64,000 bases of DNA from Verrucomicrobiota bacterium (GTDB lineage: Bacteria > Verrucomicrobiota > Verrucomicrobiia > JADLBR01), in contig JAKQKQ010000330.1 in NCBI GenBank assembly GCA_029560585.1, forward strand, positions 43,757 through 107,756. The letters run 5' to 3'. This document shows, piece by piece, positions 28,041 through 37,039 of the stretch. The notes under the pieces are model-generated. The model did not search any database. It was not told the origin of the DNA and was given only the letters and a program-made list of their open reading frames with translations. A program made the translations under genes and the position numbers. Within the stretch, counting starts at the first letter, position 1, and every line of letters begins with the position of its first letter.

Positions 28041-29867
28041 CTATTTCCGGGCATCCAACTCATTCAGCTTGAACCGCGTGCTGACCACCGAATGCTTGCG
28101 AGCATCGTCCCAGTACTTGATGTACGTCGTCGCAATGATCGTGCCGTCCGGCAACAGCTCCATACCCGGGTATCCGGTATCGGTGTGAGCCCAGCCATAC
28201 CCATCGCGGGGGCCGCCGCAATGGTGCAGCAGTTTGATCCGATACTGCCCCGGTCTTCCGTTTCGGATATCGTCATACGTGCCAACCCACGCCACGAACT
28301 GCCCGTATGTCGAGCTCCCGAGCGCCCGGTCGCGATAGGCGATCACCCAGCGCCCGTCGTTGGCCTGCACGCCCTCGTGCCGGTCGCCGGTCAGTCCCCA
28401 TGGCGTGTCCACGGGCTCACTCCACGTCTCCCCCTCGTCGCGGCTGAAGCACATCATGCTGTTGGCGGTGTGGTGATTCTCGCGCATCAGGCAGCACAGT
28501 TCACCGCCCGATGGCGAGCGCAACACGAACGGCTCACACAAGTGCTTCCCCTCTTTCTGCGAGATCACGCGGGGCGCCGCCCACGTTAACCCCCCGTCGG
28601 CCGTCACCGACATGACCACCGCCTCCTCGGTCTTGTTGCAGCGAGTCTGCCCGAAGGCCGCGTGCGCGCCACCCTTCAGACGGATCATCCCCGTAAAAGG
28701 CATGCCACACTTGAAACCCAGCGGCGGAAGCTCCCGCCACGTCGTGCCCCCGTCCTCGCTCATCAGCCTGTCCATCCCGTGCGAGCTGGTGAAGACCCAC
28801 AGTCGTTCTTTGCCGGCCGGATCGACCAGGCGGTAGATGCTCGGGCAGTTGCCGTGCTTTCGAAAACCCGGCGGCAGTGCGTCATCCAGTCGGGTCCACG
28901 TCAGCCCCGCGTCATCGCTGCGCGCCATGGGGCCGCAGAATCCGCCGTGCCCCAGGCACCACACCGCGAACATCGTCCTGTTGTCCGGCATCAGCAGCGT
29001 CGTGGCGTGCCCCTGATAGACATCTTCCGTGCCCGCCGCAATCACCACATGGCGCTGGCGTTCGCCCGAAATGTCAATGACCGGCAGCCGGTCGCGATAG
29101 ACGATCGGCCGCTCCACAAGCGCCCCCCCGTCCGGCGTCTTTCGCGCAAGCGCGGCCACATCGTCGCTAGAGAGCACGCACGCGTAGAGCCGGGCCTCCC
29201 CCATCCGCCCAAAAAACGGGCGCGAGCGGTCGCCGCTGTTGCCCAGCATCGCCGGTCCCGCTTTCAATGGTGCGCGCTCCCCCGACGGCTTGCCCAACGC
29301 GTACTCCACGCGTTTGCCGTTGATGTAGAAAATGGGCTGACTATTTGTCCCGGCCGCGCCGTACGTCATCGCGACGTGCGCCCACGCCCCCGTCGTGAAT
29401 GTCGCCCCAGCGCTGACCCAATGCCCTCCCTTCTGGATATTGCCCACCCCAAAGCACAGCCCGAGCCGCTCGGACTCGTTGAAGGTCAGGTGCAGAAAAA
29501 ACGAGGGGGTCTGGACAACGCGGGGATAGGGCTTTTCGCCCAAACCGACCCCGTCGACATTGACCCACGCAGCGAAAGAGAAATTGGTGAGCGCCGGGGC
29601 GGTGAACGCCGCATAGGCATTCGTCTCTCCAGAAAACCACACGGCGCTCTCCCCCTTCGCGCCCGCCCCGGCCCTCGCGCCCGCACCACAGGTCGCCGTC
29701 CGGCTGTTGCCGGACGAATCAACCAGCGCCCGTGCGCCCGCCGCCTCATCCATCTTCCACCAGGCCACTGGCCCGGCGCTCCCATCCCCCGCCGCACCCG
29801 TGGCACCAAAGGCGACAAACCCCACGTTCGCGAAGACGACAAGACCCGCGGCCAAAACGCAGCGCAT
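28041..29867 (-). CDS. Exported LamG-sialidase-fold protein
   Basis: 608 residues with signal peptide ([20 protein letters not shown]). Residues 30-235 are a LamG/concanavalin-like jelly roll ([53 protein letters not shown]). Residues 270-600 are a BNR six-bladed propeller with Asp boxes ([32 protein letters not shown]). It lacks the clear YRIP arginine of GH33, so substrate may not be sialic acid. The propeller is a paralogue of the N-terminal domain of the gene at 32583 (shared [24 protein letters not shown] stretch). Probably periplasmic or surface; regulated by the adjacent GntR-LacI-type gene. Confidence 0.82.
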   Translation of the reverse strand: MRCVLAAGLVVFANVGFVAFGATGAAGDGSAGPVAWWKMDEAAGARALVDSSGNSRTATCGAGARAGAGAKGESAVWFSGETNAYAAFTAPALTNFSFAAWVNVDGVGLGEKPYPRVVQTPSFFLHLTFNESERLGLCFGVGNIQKGGHWVSAGATFTTGAWAHVAMTYGAAGTNSQPIFYINGKRVEYALGKPSGERAPLKAGPAMLGNSGDRSRPFFGRMGEARLYACVLSSDDVAALARKTPDGGALVERPIVYRDRLPVIDISGERQRHVVIAAGTEDVYQGHATTLLMPDNRTMFAVWCLGHGGFCGPMARSDDAGLTWTRLDDALPPGFRKHGNCPSIYRLVDPAGKERLWVFTSSHGMDRLMSEDGGTTWRELPPLGFKCGMPFTGMIRLKGGAHAAFGQTRCNKTEEAVVMSVTADGGLTWAAPRVISQKEGKHLCEPFVLRSPSGGELCCLMRENHHTANSMMCFSRDEGETWSEPVDTPWGLTGDRHEGVQANDGRWVIAYRDRALGSSTYGQFVAWVGTYDDIRNGRPGQYRIKLLHHCGGPRDGYGWAHTDTGYPGMELLPDGTIIATTYIKYWDDARKHSVVSTRFKLNELDARK

Positions 29868-29959
29868 AGCGATCCGCTTCCTAACAGCCTCGTTGGATTT
29901 CGGAAAGCCCAGAGAGCATCATCCACCAGGGGGAATCGATGATGTCTCCTAACGCACTG

Positions 29960-31036
29960 CTAGGTCCGGCAGGCCCCCAGGGTCTCTCCCTCGATCAGCC
30001 GCGCCATCCCGTAGGCCTGGCGGGGACGAGGCGCGCCGCCCGCACTTTCGATCACCATCCGAAACAGCCTCCTGGCATGCAGCATCGGATCGTACCGATA
30101 GCGCGTCATCTCGGGCGAAGTGTCCTCCAGGAAGTGATCGTCATCGCGAGCGATCAGGGAAACGTCCCGCGGCACGCGAAATCCCAGCCGCTGCAGATGC
30201 GTCAGCACCAGCAGCGCCGGCGCCGACCTCGCCACGATGAGCGCCGTTGGCCTGTCGCCGTGCCGCAGCAGCCGCTCCAGGCACTTTCGCACGCCGACAT
30301 TCGAACCATCGTGGCGCACCACGGCCGCCTCGGCTCCCGCATGCCTCACTCCCCCGAAGGCCTCCATGAAACCGACCTCGCTCGCCGCATCCCCGGCCTG
30401 CCCACCCTGGTGCATCAGCAGCGCGATGCGGCGATGTCCCCGCCCCAGCAGCAATCCCGCGGCATGCCGACAGACCGCCCTCAGGTCCGCATCCACCGCG
30501 GGCAGATCGATCCCCTCATGGCATGTCCCCGACAGCACGCAGGGCACGCCCCGCCGAACAAACCACTGCTGCGCGCGCCCCGTCGTCCTGAGTAACAACC
30601 ACACGCCCGCGTTCGCCGAAATCACCCTCAGTTCCAGCGCCCGCTCGGGGCGACCCGAATAACAGGCCCGATCACAGTGCGTTTCCATCTGCCAGCCGTC
30701 GGCCTCGAGCCGCTCCCTCAACCGATCGATCCAGAATATCACCTGCGCCGGCAGGTCCTCCAACGGCACCGGGGCCAGGAGCGCCACCACCCGCCGCCGC
30801 ACCGATCCCCCCCCACCGCGCAATATCCGCCGCCGCCGACCCTGCGCCACATCCACCCAGCCCTGGCGCCACAGCTCGGCCAACGCCGCGCGCAAGGTCG
30901 GCCGACTCACCCCAAGCCGCTCGCTCAAGGCCCTCTCCCCGGGAAGCCACCCCTCCCACTCGCCCCGCCGCAGCGCCGCCCGCAGCGCAACCGCCGCGCG
31001 CGCCGCAAGAGGCACCCGATCTGGAATCACCAGCAT
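29960..31036 (-). CDS. GntR-type regulator with LacI-type sensor domain
   Basis: 358 residues from the ATG at 31036. Residues 15-75 are a GntR winged helix (LPGERALSERLGVSRPTLRAALAEL). Residues 90-350 are a periplasmic-binding-protein-like ligand domain as in LacI/GalR (ANAGVWLLL, LLLGRGHRRIALLM, RPTALIVARSAPALLVLTHLQRLGFRVPRDVSLIA). This combination, AraR-like, is used for sugar-responsive control. It sits between the two sialidase transcription units, 92 bases downstream of which the LamG-sialidase gene begins, and is divergent from the next sialidase, so these are its likely targets. Effector unknown, presumably a released monosaccharide. Confidence 0.88.
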   Translation of the reverse strand: MLVIPDRVPLAARAAVALRAALRRGEWEGWLPGERALSERLGVSRPTLRAALAELWRQGWVDVAQGRRRRILRGGGGSVRRRVVALLAPVPLEDLPAQVIFWIDRLRERLEADGWQMETHCDRACYSGRPERALELRVISANAGVWLLLRTTGRAQQWFVRRGVPCVLSGTCHEGIDLPAVDADLRAVCRHAAGLLLGRGHRRIALLMHQGGQAGDAASEVGFMEAFGGVRHAGAEAAVVRHDGSNVGVRKCLERLLRHGDRPTALIVARSAPALLVLTHLQRLGFRVPRDVSLIARDDDHFLEDTSPEMTRYRYDPMLHARRLFRMVIESAGGAPRPRQAYGMARLIEGETLGACRT

Positions 31037-31063
31037 CGCGCCCCACCCTGACCAGCCCCCGCG

Positions 31064-31086
31064 ACTGGTCAACCTATTTTGCCAGT
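31064..31086. promoter_or_regulatory. Candidate operator between regulator and sialidase genes
   Basis: ACTGG (31064-31068) and CCAGT (31082-31086) form an inverted repeat with a 13-base spacer that contains TTGACC on the minus strand. It lies between the divergent regulator and sialidase starts. Short arms make it a weak candidate. Confidence 0.3.
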
Positions 31087-31143
31087 TTAACCCAGGTGCC
31101 GATCCGGGCCGAGTCGCCTATCTTGCGGGGAGGAGGATACGCC

Positions 31144-32379
31144 ATGGCCCACACGATTCGCGCCTCGCTCGCAACCGCCCTTGCCCTAGTCGCAGCCATC
31201 GCCCGACCGGCGGGCTCCCCCGCCATCGAGAAGATCGACCTATTCGAGGCCGGGCAAGGCGGGTACGCCCTATATCGCATCCCCGGGATCGTGGTCACGC
31301 GCGCCGGCACCGCCCTCGCCTACTGCGAGGCGCGCAAGAACGACAAGGGCGACTGGGGGCCCATCGACATCCTGATGCGCCGCAGCACCGACGACGGCCG
31401 CACTTGGGGCCCGCGCCAAACCATCGTCCACGTCGAGGGCGAGCAGCCCGTCAACCCCGTCGCCGCCGCCCAGAAACTCGACAGGCCCGGCGACAACACC
31501 GCCAATAACGCCGTGGCCATCGTCGACATGGAGACGGGCATGGTCCACTTCCTCTACTGCCTCGAGTACATGCGCTGCTTCTACATGCGCAGCGACGACG
31601 AGGGGGCCACGTGGTCGGCGCCCGCCGAGATCACGGCGACCTTTGCAAAGTTTCGCCCGGAGTACGACTGGAAGGTGATCGCCACCGGGCCCGCGCATGG
31701 CATCCAGTTGACGCGCGGCCCGCGAAAAGGCCGACTCGTCGTCCCCATCTGGATGTCGCTCGGCACCGGGGGCCATGCCCACCGCCCCTCGGTCACCTCA
31801 ACGATCTACAGCGACGACCACGGGCAGACATGGCATCGTGGGGCTATCGCCATCCCCGATGCGCCCCCATTCCGGTACCCCAACGAGACGGTGGCCGTGC
31901 AGCACTCCGATGGCCGCGTCATGCTCAACGCCCGCAGCGAGTCCGACGCGCACCGCAGGCTCATAACCACCAGCCCCGACGGCGCCACCGCATGGTCCCA
32001 GCCACGCTTCGATGACGCGCTGCTGGAACCCATTTGTATGGGCAGCATCGTCAGGGTCGATGACCGGCACATCGTCTTTGCCAACCCCCACAACCTCTCG
32101 CGAAAGGACGGCAAAGAGGCCCCCGGCAAACCGCGCGACCGCATCAACGTTTCGGTCAAACTGAGCAGCGACGACGGCGCAACCTGGCCCATCTCTCGGT
32201 TGCTGGAAGAGGGTTTCAGCGGCTACAGCGACCTCGCCGTGACCCGGGATGGCACCATCCTCTGTTTCTACGAGCGCGGCGCCACCGATGGGGCCAACAT
32301 CTATAAGACCGGCCGCCTCACCGTCGCCCGCTTCGGCCTGGACTGGCTGACCGCCGGTCAGAGCACCGGAGAAAGATGA
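31144..32379 (+). CDS. Exo-alpha-sialidase, GH33-like
   Basis: 411 residues; ATG chosen because GGGGAGGAGG precedes it and a signal peptide follows (ATALALVAAIARPAG). All GH33 elements are visible: YRIP with Arg45, Asp70 (acid/base) in KNDKGDWG, Glu248 (NETV), Arg264, an Arg at 331-333, Tyr361 (GYSDL), and four Asp boxes (STDDGRTW, SDDEGATW, SDDHGQTW, SSDDGATW). It should cleave terminal sialic acid or a related nonulosonic acid from glycans, in the periplasm or outside. It is divergent from the GntR-LacI-type regulator. No nan catabolic genes are in the window, so released sugar use is not shown. Confidence 0.88.
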   Translation: MAHTIRASLATALALVAAIARPAGSPAIEKIDLFEAGQGGYALYRIPGIVVTRAGTALAYCEARKNDKGDWGPIDILMRRSTDDGRTWGPRQTIVHVEGEQPVNPVAAAQKLDRPGDNTANNAVAIVDMETGMVHFLYCLEYMRCFYMRSDDEGATWSAPAEITATFAKFRPEYDWKVIATGPAHGIQLTRGPRKGRLVVPIWMSLGTGGHAHRPSVTSTIYSDDHGQTWHRGAIAIPDAPPFRYPNETVAVQHSDGRVMLNARSESDAHRRLITTSPDGATAWSQPRFDDALLEPICMGSIVRVDDRHIVFANPHNLSRKDGKEAPGKPRDRINVSVKLSSDDGATWPISRLLEEGFSGYSDLAVTRDGTILCFYERGATDGANIYKTGRLTVARFGLDWLTAGQSTGER

Positions 32380-32393
32380 GCCTCTGCCCGCAA

Positions 32394-32472
32394 GCTAGCC
32401 AGAAACTGCACATGCGTTTGGCGTCTCGCAGAGACGCCCCACAAGTCTTGTGGGCCGCCTGTGTCAGGCGGC
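32394..32472 (+). repeat. Composite repeat: R2 piece plus triple palindrome R3, copy 1
   Basis: Fourteen bases after the sialidase stop: GCTAGCCAGAAACT (R2, 32394-32407), then three back-to-back perfect palindromes: GGCGTCTC/GAGACGCC (32420-32438), CCCACAAG/CTTGTGGG (32438-32454) and GCCGCCTG/CAGGCGGC (32454-32472). The same three hairpins, same order, occur on the minus strand at about 58103-58153, again downstream of an R2 block. Confidence 0.8.
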
Positions 32473-32556
32473 AACGGGCGTCGAGTTTCCCCATGAATGA
32501 TGCGGCGCCCTCGGGCGCCGGCGGCGGCGCTGACTCGAAAATCCAGACACCGAATC

Positions 32557-32613
32557 GTAGGAGCCTGCTCGCAGGCGATTCCATGCGCGAATCGCGCGCA
32601 AGCGCGCTCCTAC
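32557..32613 (+). repeat. REP-like palindromic repeat, family R1, copy B
   Basis: GTAGGAGCCTGCTCGCAGG to GCTCCTAC with outer 8-bp arms and two inner hairpins. Similarity to copies C and D extends about 25 bases further left and 30 right. Unlike the others it lies just before a gene, and its ATG at 32583 is the best start codon for that gene. Confidence 0.85.
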
Positions 32614-34754
32614 GTCTCGTGTTTTCTCCCCCCGTGCTGCCCAACTCCGTCTTATTGGCAGCCTGCTTCGCCATTGCCGGTTGCGGCGCCCTGGCATCCT
32701 CCCTCCCGACGGTGGACCTCTCTCGCGAAACGAAGCGACATGTGATCGTCGCCCGCGGCACCGAAAACGTTTATCAAGGACACCCCACTACCCTGCTCAT
32801 GCCCGACGGAAAGACGATGTTCTGCGTCTGGACGCACGGGCATGGAGGGACTTGCGGCCCGCTCAAACGCAGCCCAGACGGCGGGCTGACGTGGGCCCCG
32901 TGGCGCATCCTCCTCGATCTCGGTGATCTGAAGCCGTGCGAGCCCGCCATCATCCGCTCGCCCAACGGCAAACAACTCCTCTGTCTCCTCCGCGAAAACA
33001 TGAAGCGCGTCGCCCTTCACATGACGAGCGAAGACGAGGGCCGGACTTGGTCCGCCGTGACTTCCCTGCCACCCGGCCTCCACGGTGATCGCCACATGGC
33101 GCGCTACGCGCCCGATGGGCGACTCGTGGTCTGCTTTCGCGACACCGGCAAGACCAATCCCACGAAAAACCATTTCGTCGCCTGGGTCGGCCGCTACGAG
33201 GACATCATCTCGGGCCGCGACTGCCAATATCGCATCAAACTCCTGCACAGTTACGCCGGCAGCGACTGTGGCTATCCGGGCCTCGAACTGCTGCCCGACG
33301 GGACGTTCGTCGCCACGACCTATATCAAGTATCGCCCCGGCACAGAGAAACACTCCGTGGTCAGCGGGCGCTTCAGCCTGGCGGAAACCGACAAGCTGGC
33401 CCTCGCGGCATCCGGCCCACTGCGCGCAAGCGCCGCGCCACTCTTCGAGACCACCTGCGTCTTTCCCGTCGCCCAGAAAAACAGCCCCAACTACCGCATC
33501 CCGGCGCTGCTCCGCGCGCCCAACAACGACCTGCTCGCCTTCGCCGAGAAACGCAACGACGGCCCCGGTGACATAGGCAACCACGACATCGTTTACAAAC
33601 GCAGCCGCGACCGGGGCCGGACGTGGGGCCCGGAGCAGATCGTCTTCGACGATGGCGATCGCACCTGCACCGACATCACCGTCGGCGCCGATCGCGCGAC
33701 GGGCAAACTCTGGCTCTTCTTTCTTCGAGACAAGAAACAGTTTGCCTGTTTCACCAGCACCAATGATGGCGCCAAGTGGCAGGGGCCCCTCTCAATACAC
33801 GAGCAGGTCACCCTGCCCGAGTGGGACAAGCTCGGCCCCGGCAAGGCGGGCGCAGAGGCCAGTCCGTCCAGCGGCGGGCGCGGCGCCGCATGGGCGAAGG
33901 GCTGGTCGCAGCGCTACGGGGTCGGTCCCGGAAACGCCATCGTCCAATTGCGCTCCGGCCGCCTCGTGGTCCCCGCCCGCCACCGCGAGGACATCGGCGG
34001 GGGTCGTCTCCGCAGTTTCTCGCACGTGTTCTATAGCGACGACCACGGCGCGACGTGGAAACTCGGCGGATCGGTCGCGCCGAACACCAGCGAATGCCAA
34101 TTGGTCGAATTGGCCGACGGCGGCCTCATGCTCATCGCCCGCGACGAGTCCGCCGAGGACGCGCCGGCCAACCTGCGCCATCGGGTCGCCATCAGCCGCG
34201 ACGGTGGCTCGACATGGGGGCCCGTGCGCCGCGCCGAGGAACTCATCACCCCCCGCTGCCACGGCGCGGTCGAACGATTCAGCCTCGCGGCGACGCAGGG
34301 AAAGAATCGCCTCCTGTTCTCCAACCCCGCCTCCCCTTTCCGCGAAACGCTCCACCCCTACGGTCGCACCAACCTCACCGTCCGCGTGAGCTATGACGAG
34401 GGTGCGACCTGGACCCCGGGAAAGACGATCTGGCCATGCCCCTCGTCCTATTCGGATATCGCCGTCCTCGATGACATGACCGTGGGACTGGTCTACGAGC
34501 GCGGCCCGGCGGGCAGCACCCACTATTGGGACGAGATCCAATTCGCCCGATTCGATCTCAACTGGCTTACCGACGAGAAAGATACCCTCCGACCACGAAC
34601 CCTCCCCCCCTCCGCTCATCGCCCCACTCCCACTTCATCGCCCAGTGCGAAATTTGGGGTCGGACATCGAGAAGCGGATCACCGGGGCGGCCCGCCCCGC
34701 GCGCAACCGACCCACGAGCCATCCCAATCACCACCGCCCAGAGCGGAAGCGTGA
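32583..34754 (+). CDS. Lipoprotein with two sialidase-fold domains
   Basis: 723 residues from the ATG at 32583. The N-terminal leader MRESRASALLRL comes from repeat R1; it is followed by a hydrophobic run and the lipobox IAGCG, so the product is probably a lipoprotein. Domain 1 (about 40-265) is a BNR propeller like that of the 28041 gene (VYQGHPTTLLMPDGKTMF, SPDGGLTW, SEDEGRTW). Domain 2 (about 285-660) is a complete GH33-like domain: NYRIP, GDIGNHDIVYKRS, Asp boxes, TSECQLVEL and SSYSDIAVL carry the usual Arg, Asp, Glu and Tyr. The frame is open upstream to 32376 through repeats; a GTG after the repeat is an alternative start. A 45-residue Pro- and Ser-rich tail of no recognised function ends the protein. 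Confidence 0.8.
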   Translation: MRESRASALLRLVFSPPVLPNSVLLAACFAIAGCGALASSLPTVDLSRETKRHVIVARGTENVYQGHPTTLLMPDGKTMFCVWTHGHGGTCGPLKRSPDGGLTWAPWRILLDLGDLKPCEPAIIRSPNGKQLLCLLRENMKRVALHMTSEDEGRTWSAVTSLPPGLHGDRHMARYAPDGRLVVCFRDTGKTNPTKNHFVAWVGRYEDIISGRDCQYRIKLLHSYAGSDCGYPGLELLPDGTFVATTYIKYRPGTEKHSVVSGRFSLAETDKLALAASGPLRASAAPLFETTCVFPVAQKNSPNYRIPALLRAPNNDLLAFAEKRNDGPGDIGNHDIVYKRSRDRGRTWGPEQIVFDDGDRTCTDITVGADRATGKLWLFFLRDKKQFACFTSTNDGAKWQGPLSIHEQVTLPEWDKLGPGKAGAEASPSSGGRGAAWAKGWSQRYGVGPGNAIVQLRSGRLVVPARHREDIGGGRLRSFSHVFYSDDHGATWKLGGSVAPNTSECQLVELADGGLMLIARDESAEDAPANLRHRVAISRDGGSTWGPVRRAEELITPRCHGAVERFSLAATQGKNRLLFSNPASPFRETLHPYGRTNLTVRVSYDEGATWTPGKTIWPCPSSYSDIAVLDDMTVGLVYERGPAGSTHYWDEIQFARFDLNWLTDEKDTLRPRTLPPSAHRPTPTSSPSAKFGVGHREADHRGGPPRAQPTHEPSQSPPPRAEA

Positions 34755-34764
34755 AATATGCAGG

Positions 34765-36951
34765 CTAGAGCACATCCCCCCTCGGCATCGGGGGTGGCGC
34801 CGCCAGCGGCGTGAAGCGCCGCCCGTTGGCCGACGTCCGATCCCGCGACTCCCGCCAGAGCGCGAATTGTTGCCGCGAAACGCGCCGGAACGTCAGTTGT
34901 GCCTGGCTGGGTTCCTGACCCGCCTCGGGACGCATCCGCTTGTATTTTCCGTCCGGCCCCAGTTCTCGCGCCTTCACGCGATCGGCGAGAAAAACGGGCA
35001 GCACCTCCTCCACCACGTGTTTTCGCAGCGCGGCATCTTCGATCGGGAATAGCACCTCGACCCGCCGGTAGAGGTTTCGCGGCATCAGGTCCGCACTGCC
35101 CATGTAAACCTCGGGTTCGCCGCCGTTCACGAAACAGAAGATGCGGCTGTGCTCAAGGAATCGGCCGACGATGCTCACCACCCGGATGTTCTCGCTCACG
35201 CCGGGCACCCCGGGCCTCAGGCAACAGATCCCCCGTAGGATCAGCTCGATCCGCACCCCCGCGCAAGACGCGTCGTACAACTCCCGGATGATCGTCGCAT
35301 CCACCAGCGAGTTCGCCTTGATGATGATGCCCGATGGCTTGCCCGCCAGCGCGTTGTCCCGCTCCCGTGCGATCAGCCCCCGCACGCGCGCCAGGAGTTC
35401 CTGCGGCGCGACCAGCAGCTTCCGGAACCCGGGATACTCACCCAGTCCGGTCAGCGCGTTGAAAAGCCTCACCACCTCCTCGGTTATCTCCTCCCGCGTC
35501 GTAAGCAGCCCAAAATCCGTGTAGAGCCGCGCCGTTTTCGGATGGTAGTTGCCGGTGCCCAGGTGAACGTAGGACCGGATCCGGTCCTCGTCGCGGCGCA
35601 CGATCAGCAGCATCTTGGCGTGCACCTTCAGGCCCACCACGCCATACACGACGTGGACGCCCGCCTCCTCTAGGCGCCGGGCCCACTGGATGTTGTTCTC
35701 CTCGTCAAACCGCGCGCGCAACTCAACCAGCGCCATGACGTGCTTGCCATTCTGGGCGGCCTCCCCAAGCGCCGCGATGATCGGCGAATCGCCGCTGGTC
35801 CGATAGAGCGTCATCTTGATCGCCAGCACGCGGGGGTCGACCGCCGCCTGTTTCACCCAATCGACGATGCACTCGAAATCCTCGTAGGGATGATGCAGCA
35901 GCACGTCCTGCCGCCGCATCACCGCAAACGCGTCCGACTCCGGCGGCAGCGCCGGATCCGGCGCCGGGAAAAACGGCCGGTCCTTGAGCTGGGCCGAATC
36001 CACCGAGTAGAGCGGCAGCAAGTCGGTCAGCGTCATTGGCCCGGGAAGCCGATAGATGTCCCTCTCCTCCAGCCCAAAGGTGTCCAGCAGCATCCGCTCC
36101 ACCTCCTGCGGGCACCCGGCCTCGACCTCCAGTCGGACCGCCTTGCCCTGGCTGCGCTTCCGCAATTCGTGCTCGACCGTCCGCAGCAGGTTCTCCGCCT
36201 CCTCATCGTCGAAATACAGGTCGCTGTTCCGGGTCACGCGCAGCGCGTAGGACCCCAGGATCTCGCACCCGGGAAATAGCTCGTCCGCGTGCCGGCGGAT
36301 CAGGGACTGCAGCAGGACGTAGTGGTGCCTGGTCCGATCGCCCTCGGGATCGATCCGGATCAGCCGATCGAACAACCTCGGCAGTTGCACGATGCCGTGC
36401 GTCACCTGCGCGTGGCCCGGCCTGCGCACCAGAAACAGTAGGTTCGCGCTCTTGTTGAGCAACTGCGGAAAGGGATGGCTCGCATCCACCGCCAGCGGCG
36501 TCAGGATCGGAAACAGGCTTTTCCAGAACATCCCGTCCAGCCAGCCGATCTCCCCCGCCGGCAGATCCGCCGGATCGTATATGCGAATGCCGTGGTCCGC
36601 CAGCGCGCGCCCGATCTCGCCATTCCAGAGCCCGTACTGCCGGTCCACCAGCTCGTGGATCCGTCGCTGCAGTTCGTCGAACACCGCCGCGGGCCGCATC
36701 CCATCGGTCTCCGCATCCACCGAACCCTGTTCGATCTGCTGCTTGATGCCGGCGATCCGGATCTCGAAAAACTCGTCGAGATTCGAGCTGAAGATGCTCA
36801 GGAACCTCACGCGCTCCAGCAGCGGCTGCGTCGGGTCCTCCGCCTCCTCCAGGACGCGGCGATTGAACTCCAGCCAGCTCAGTTCCCGGTTGAGGAATAG
36901 CCCAGGCTCGGTGAATCTGGATTCTGTCGTGTCGTGCATGCGCCCGGCCAT
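34765..36951 (-). CDS. ppk: Polyphosphate kinase 1
   Basis: 728 residues from the ATG at 36951, with AGGA upstream (an ATG at 36939 is a close alternative). PPK1 makes long-chain polyphosphate from ATP. Seen: FLNRELSWLEFNRRVLEEA at the N-terminus; RPFFPAPDPALPPESDAFAVMRRQDVLLHHPYEDF; ALVELRARFDEENNIQWARRLEEAGVHVVYG; the autophosphorylated His region YVHLGTGNYHPKTARLYTDFG; and SIVGRFLEHSRIFCF near the C-terminus. Length and motifs are complete. The family is often Pho-controlled, and a Pho-box-like site occurs elsewhere in the window, but none was found here. It is convergent to the tandem sialidase, ten bases apart. Confidence 0.95.
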   Translation of the reverse strand: MAGRMHDTTESRFTEPGLFLNRELSWLEFNRRVLEEAEDPTQPLLERVRFLSIFSSNLDEFFEIRIAGIKQQIEQGSVDAETDGMRPAAVFDELQRRIHELVDRQYGLWNGEIGRALADHGIRIYDPADLPAGEIGWLDGMFWKSLFPILTPLAVDASHPFPQLLNKSANLLFLVRRPGHAQVTHGIVQLPRLFDRLIRIDPEGDRTRHHYVLLQSLIRRHADELFPGCEILGSYALRVTRNSDLYFDDEEAENLLRTVEHELRKRSQGKAVRLEVEAGCPQEVERMLLDTFGLEERDIYRLPGPMTLTDLLPLYSVDSAQLKDRPFFPAPDPALPPESDAFAVMRRQDVLLHHPYEDFECIVDWVKQAAVDPRVLAIKMTLYRTSGDSPIIAALGEAAQNGKHVMALVELRARFDEENNIQWARRLEEAGVHVVYGVVGLKVHAKMLLIVRRDEDRIRSYVHLGTGNYHPKTARLYTDFGLLTTREEITEEVVRLFNALTGLGEYPGFRKLLVAPQELLARVRGLIARERDNALAGKPSGIIIKANSLVDATIIRELYDASCAGVRIELILRGICCLRPGVPGVSENIRVVSIVGRFLEHSRIFCFVNGGEPEVYMGSADLMPRNLYRRVEVLFPIEDAALRKHVVEEVLPVFLADRVKARELGPDGKYKRMRPEAGQEPSQAQLTFRRVSRQQFALWRESRDRTSANGRRFTPLAAPPPMPRGDVL

Positions 36952-37039
36952 CACCAATCCTGGCTAAAGGCCGTGGCGGATTATCATAACCAGTTCGGGG
37001 AAGTTTTCCAGCCGGATCCCCTGCGGGCCCCGCCGAGAA

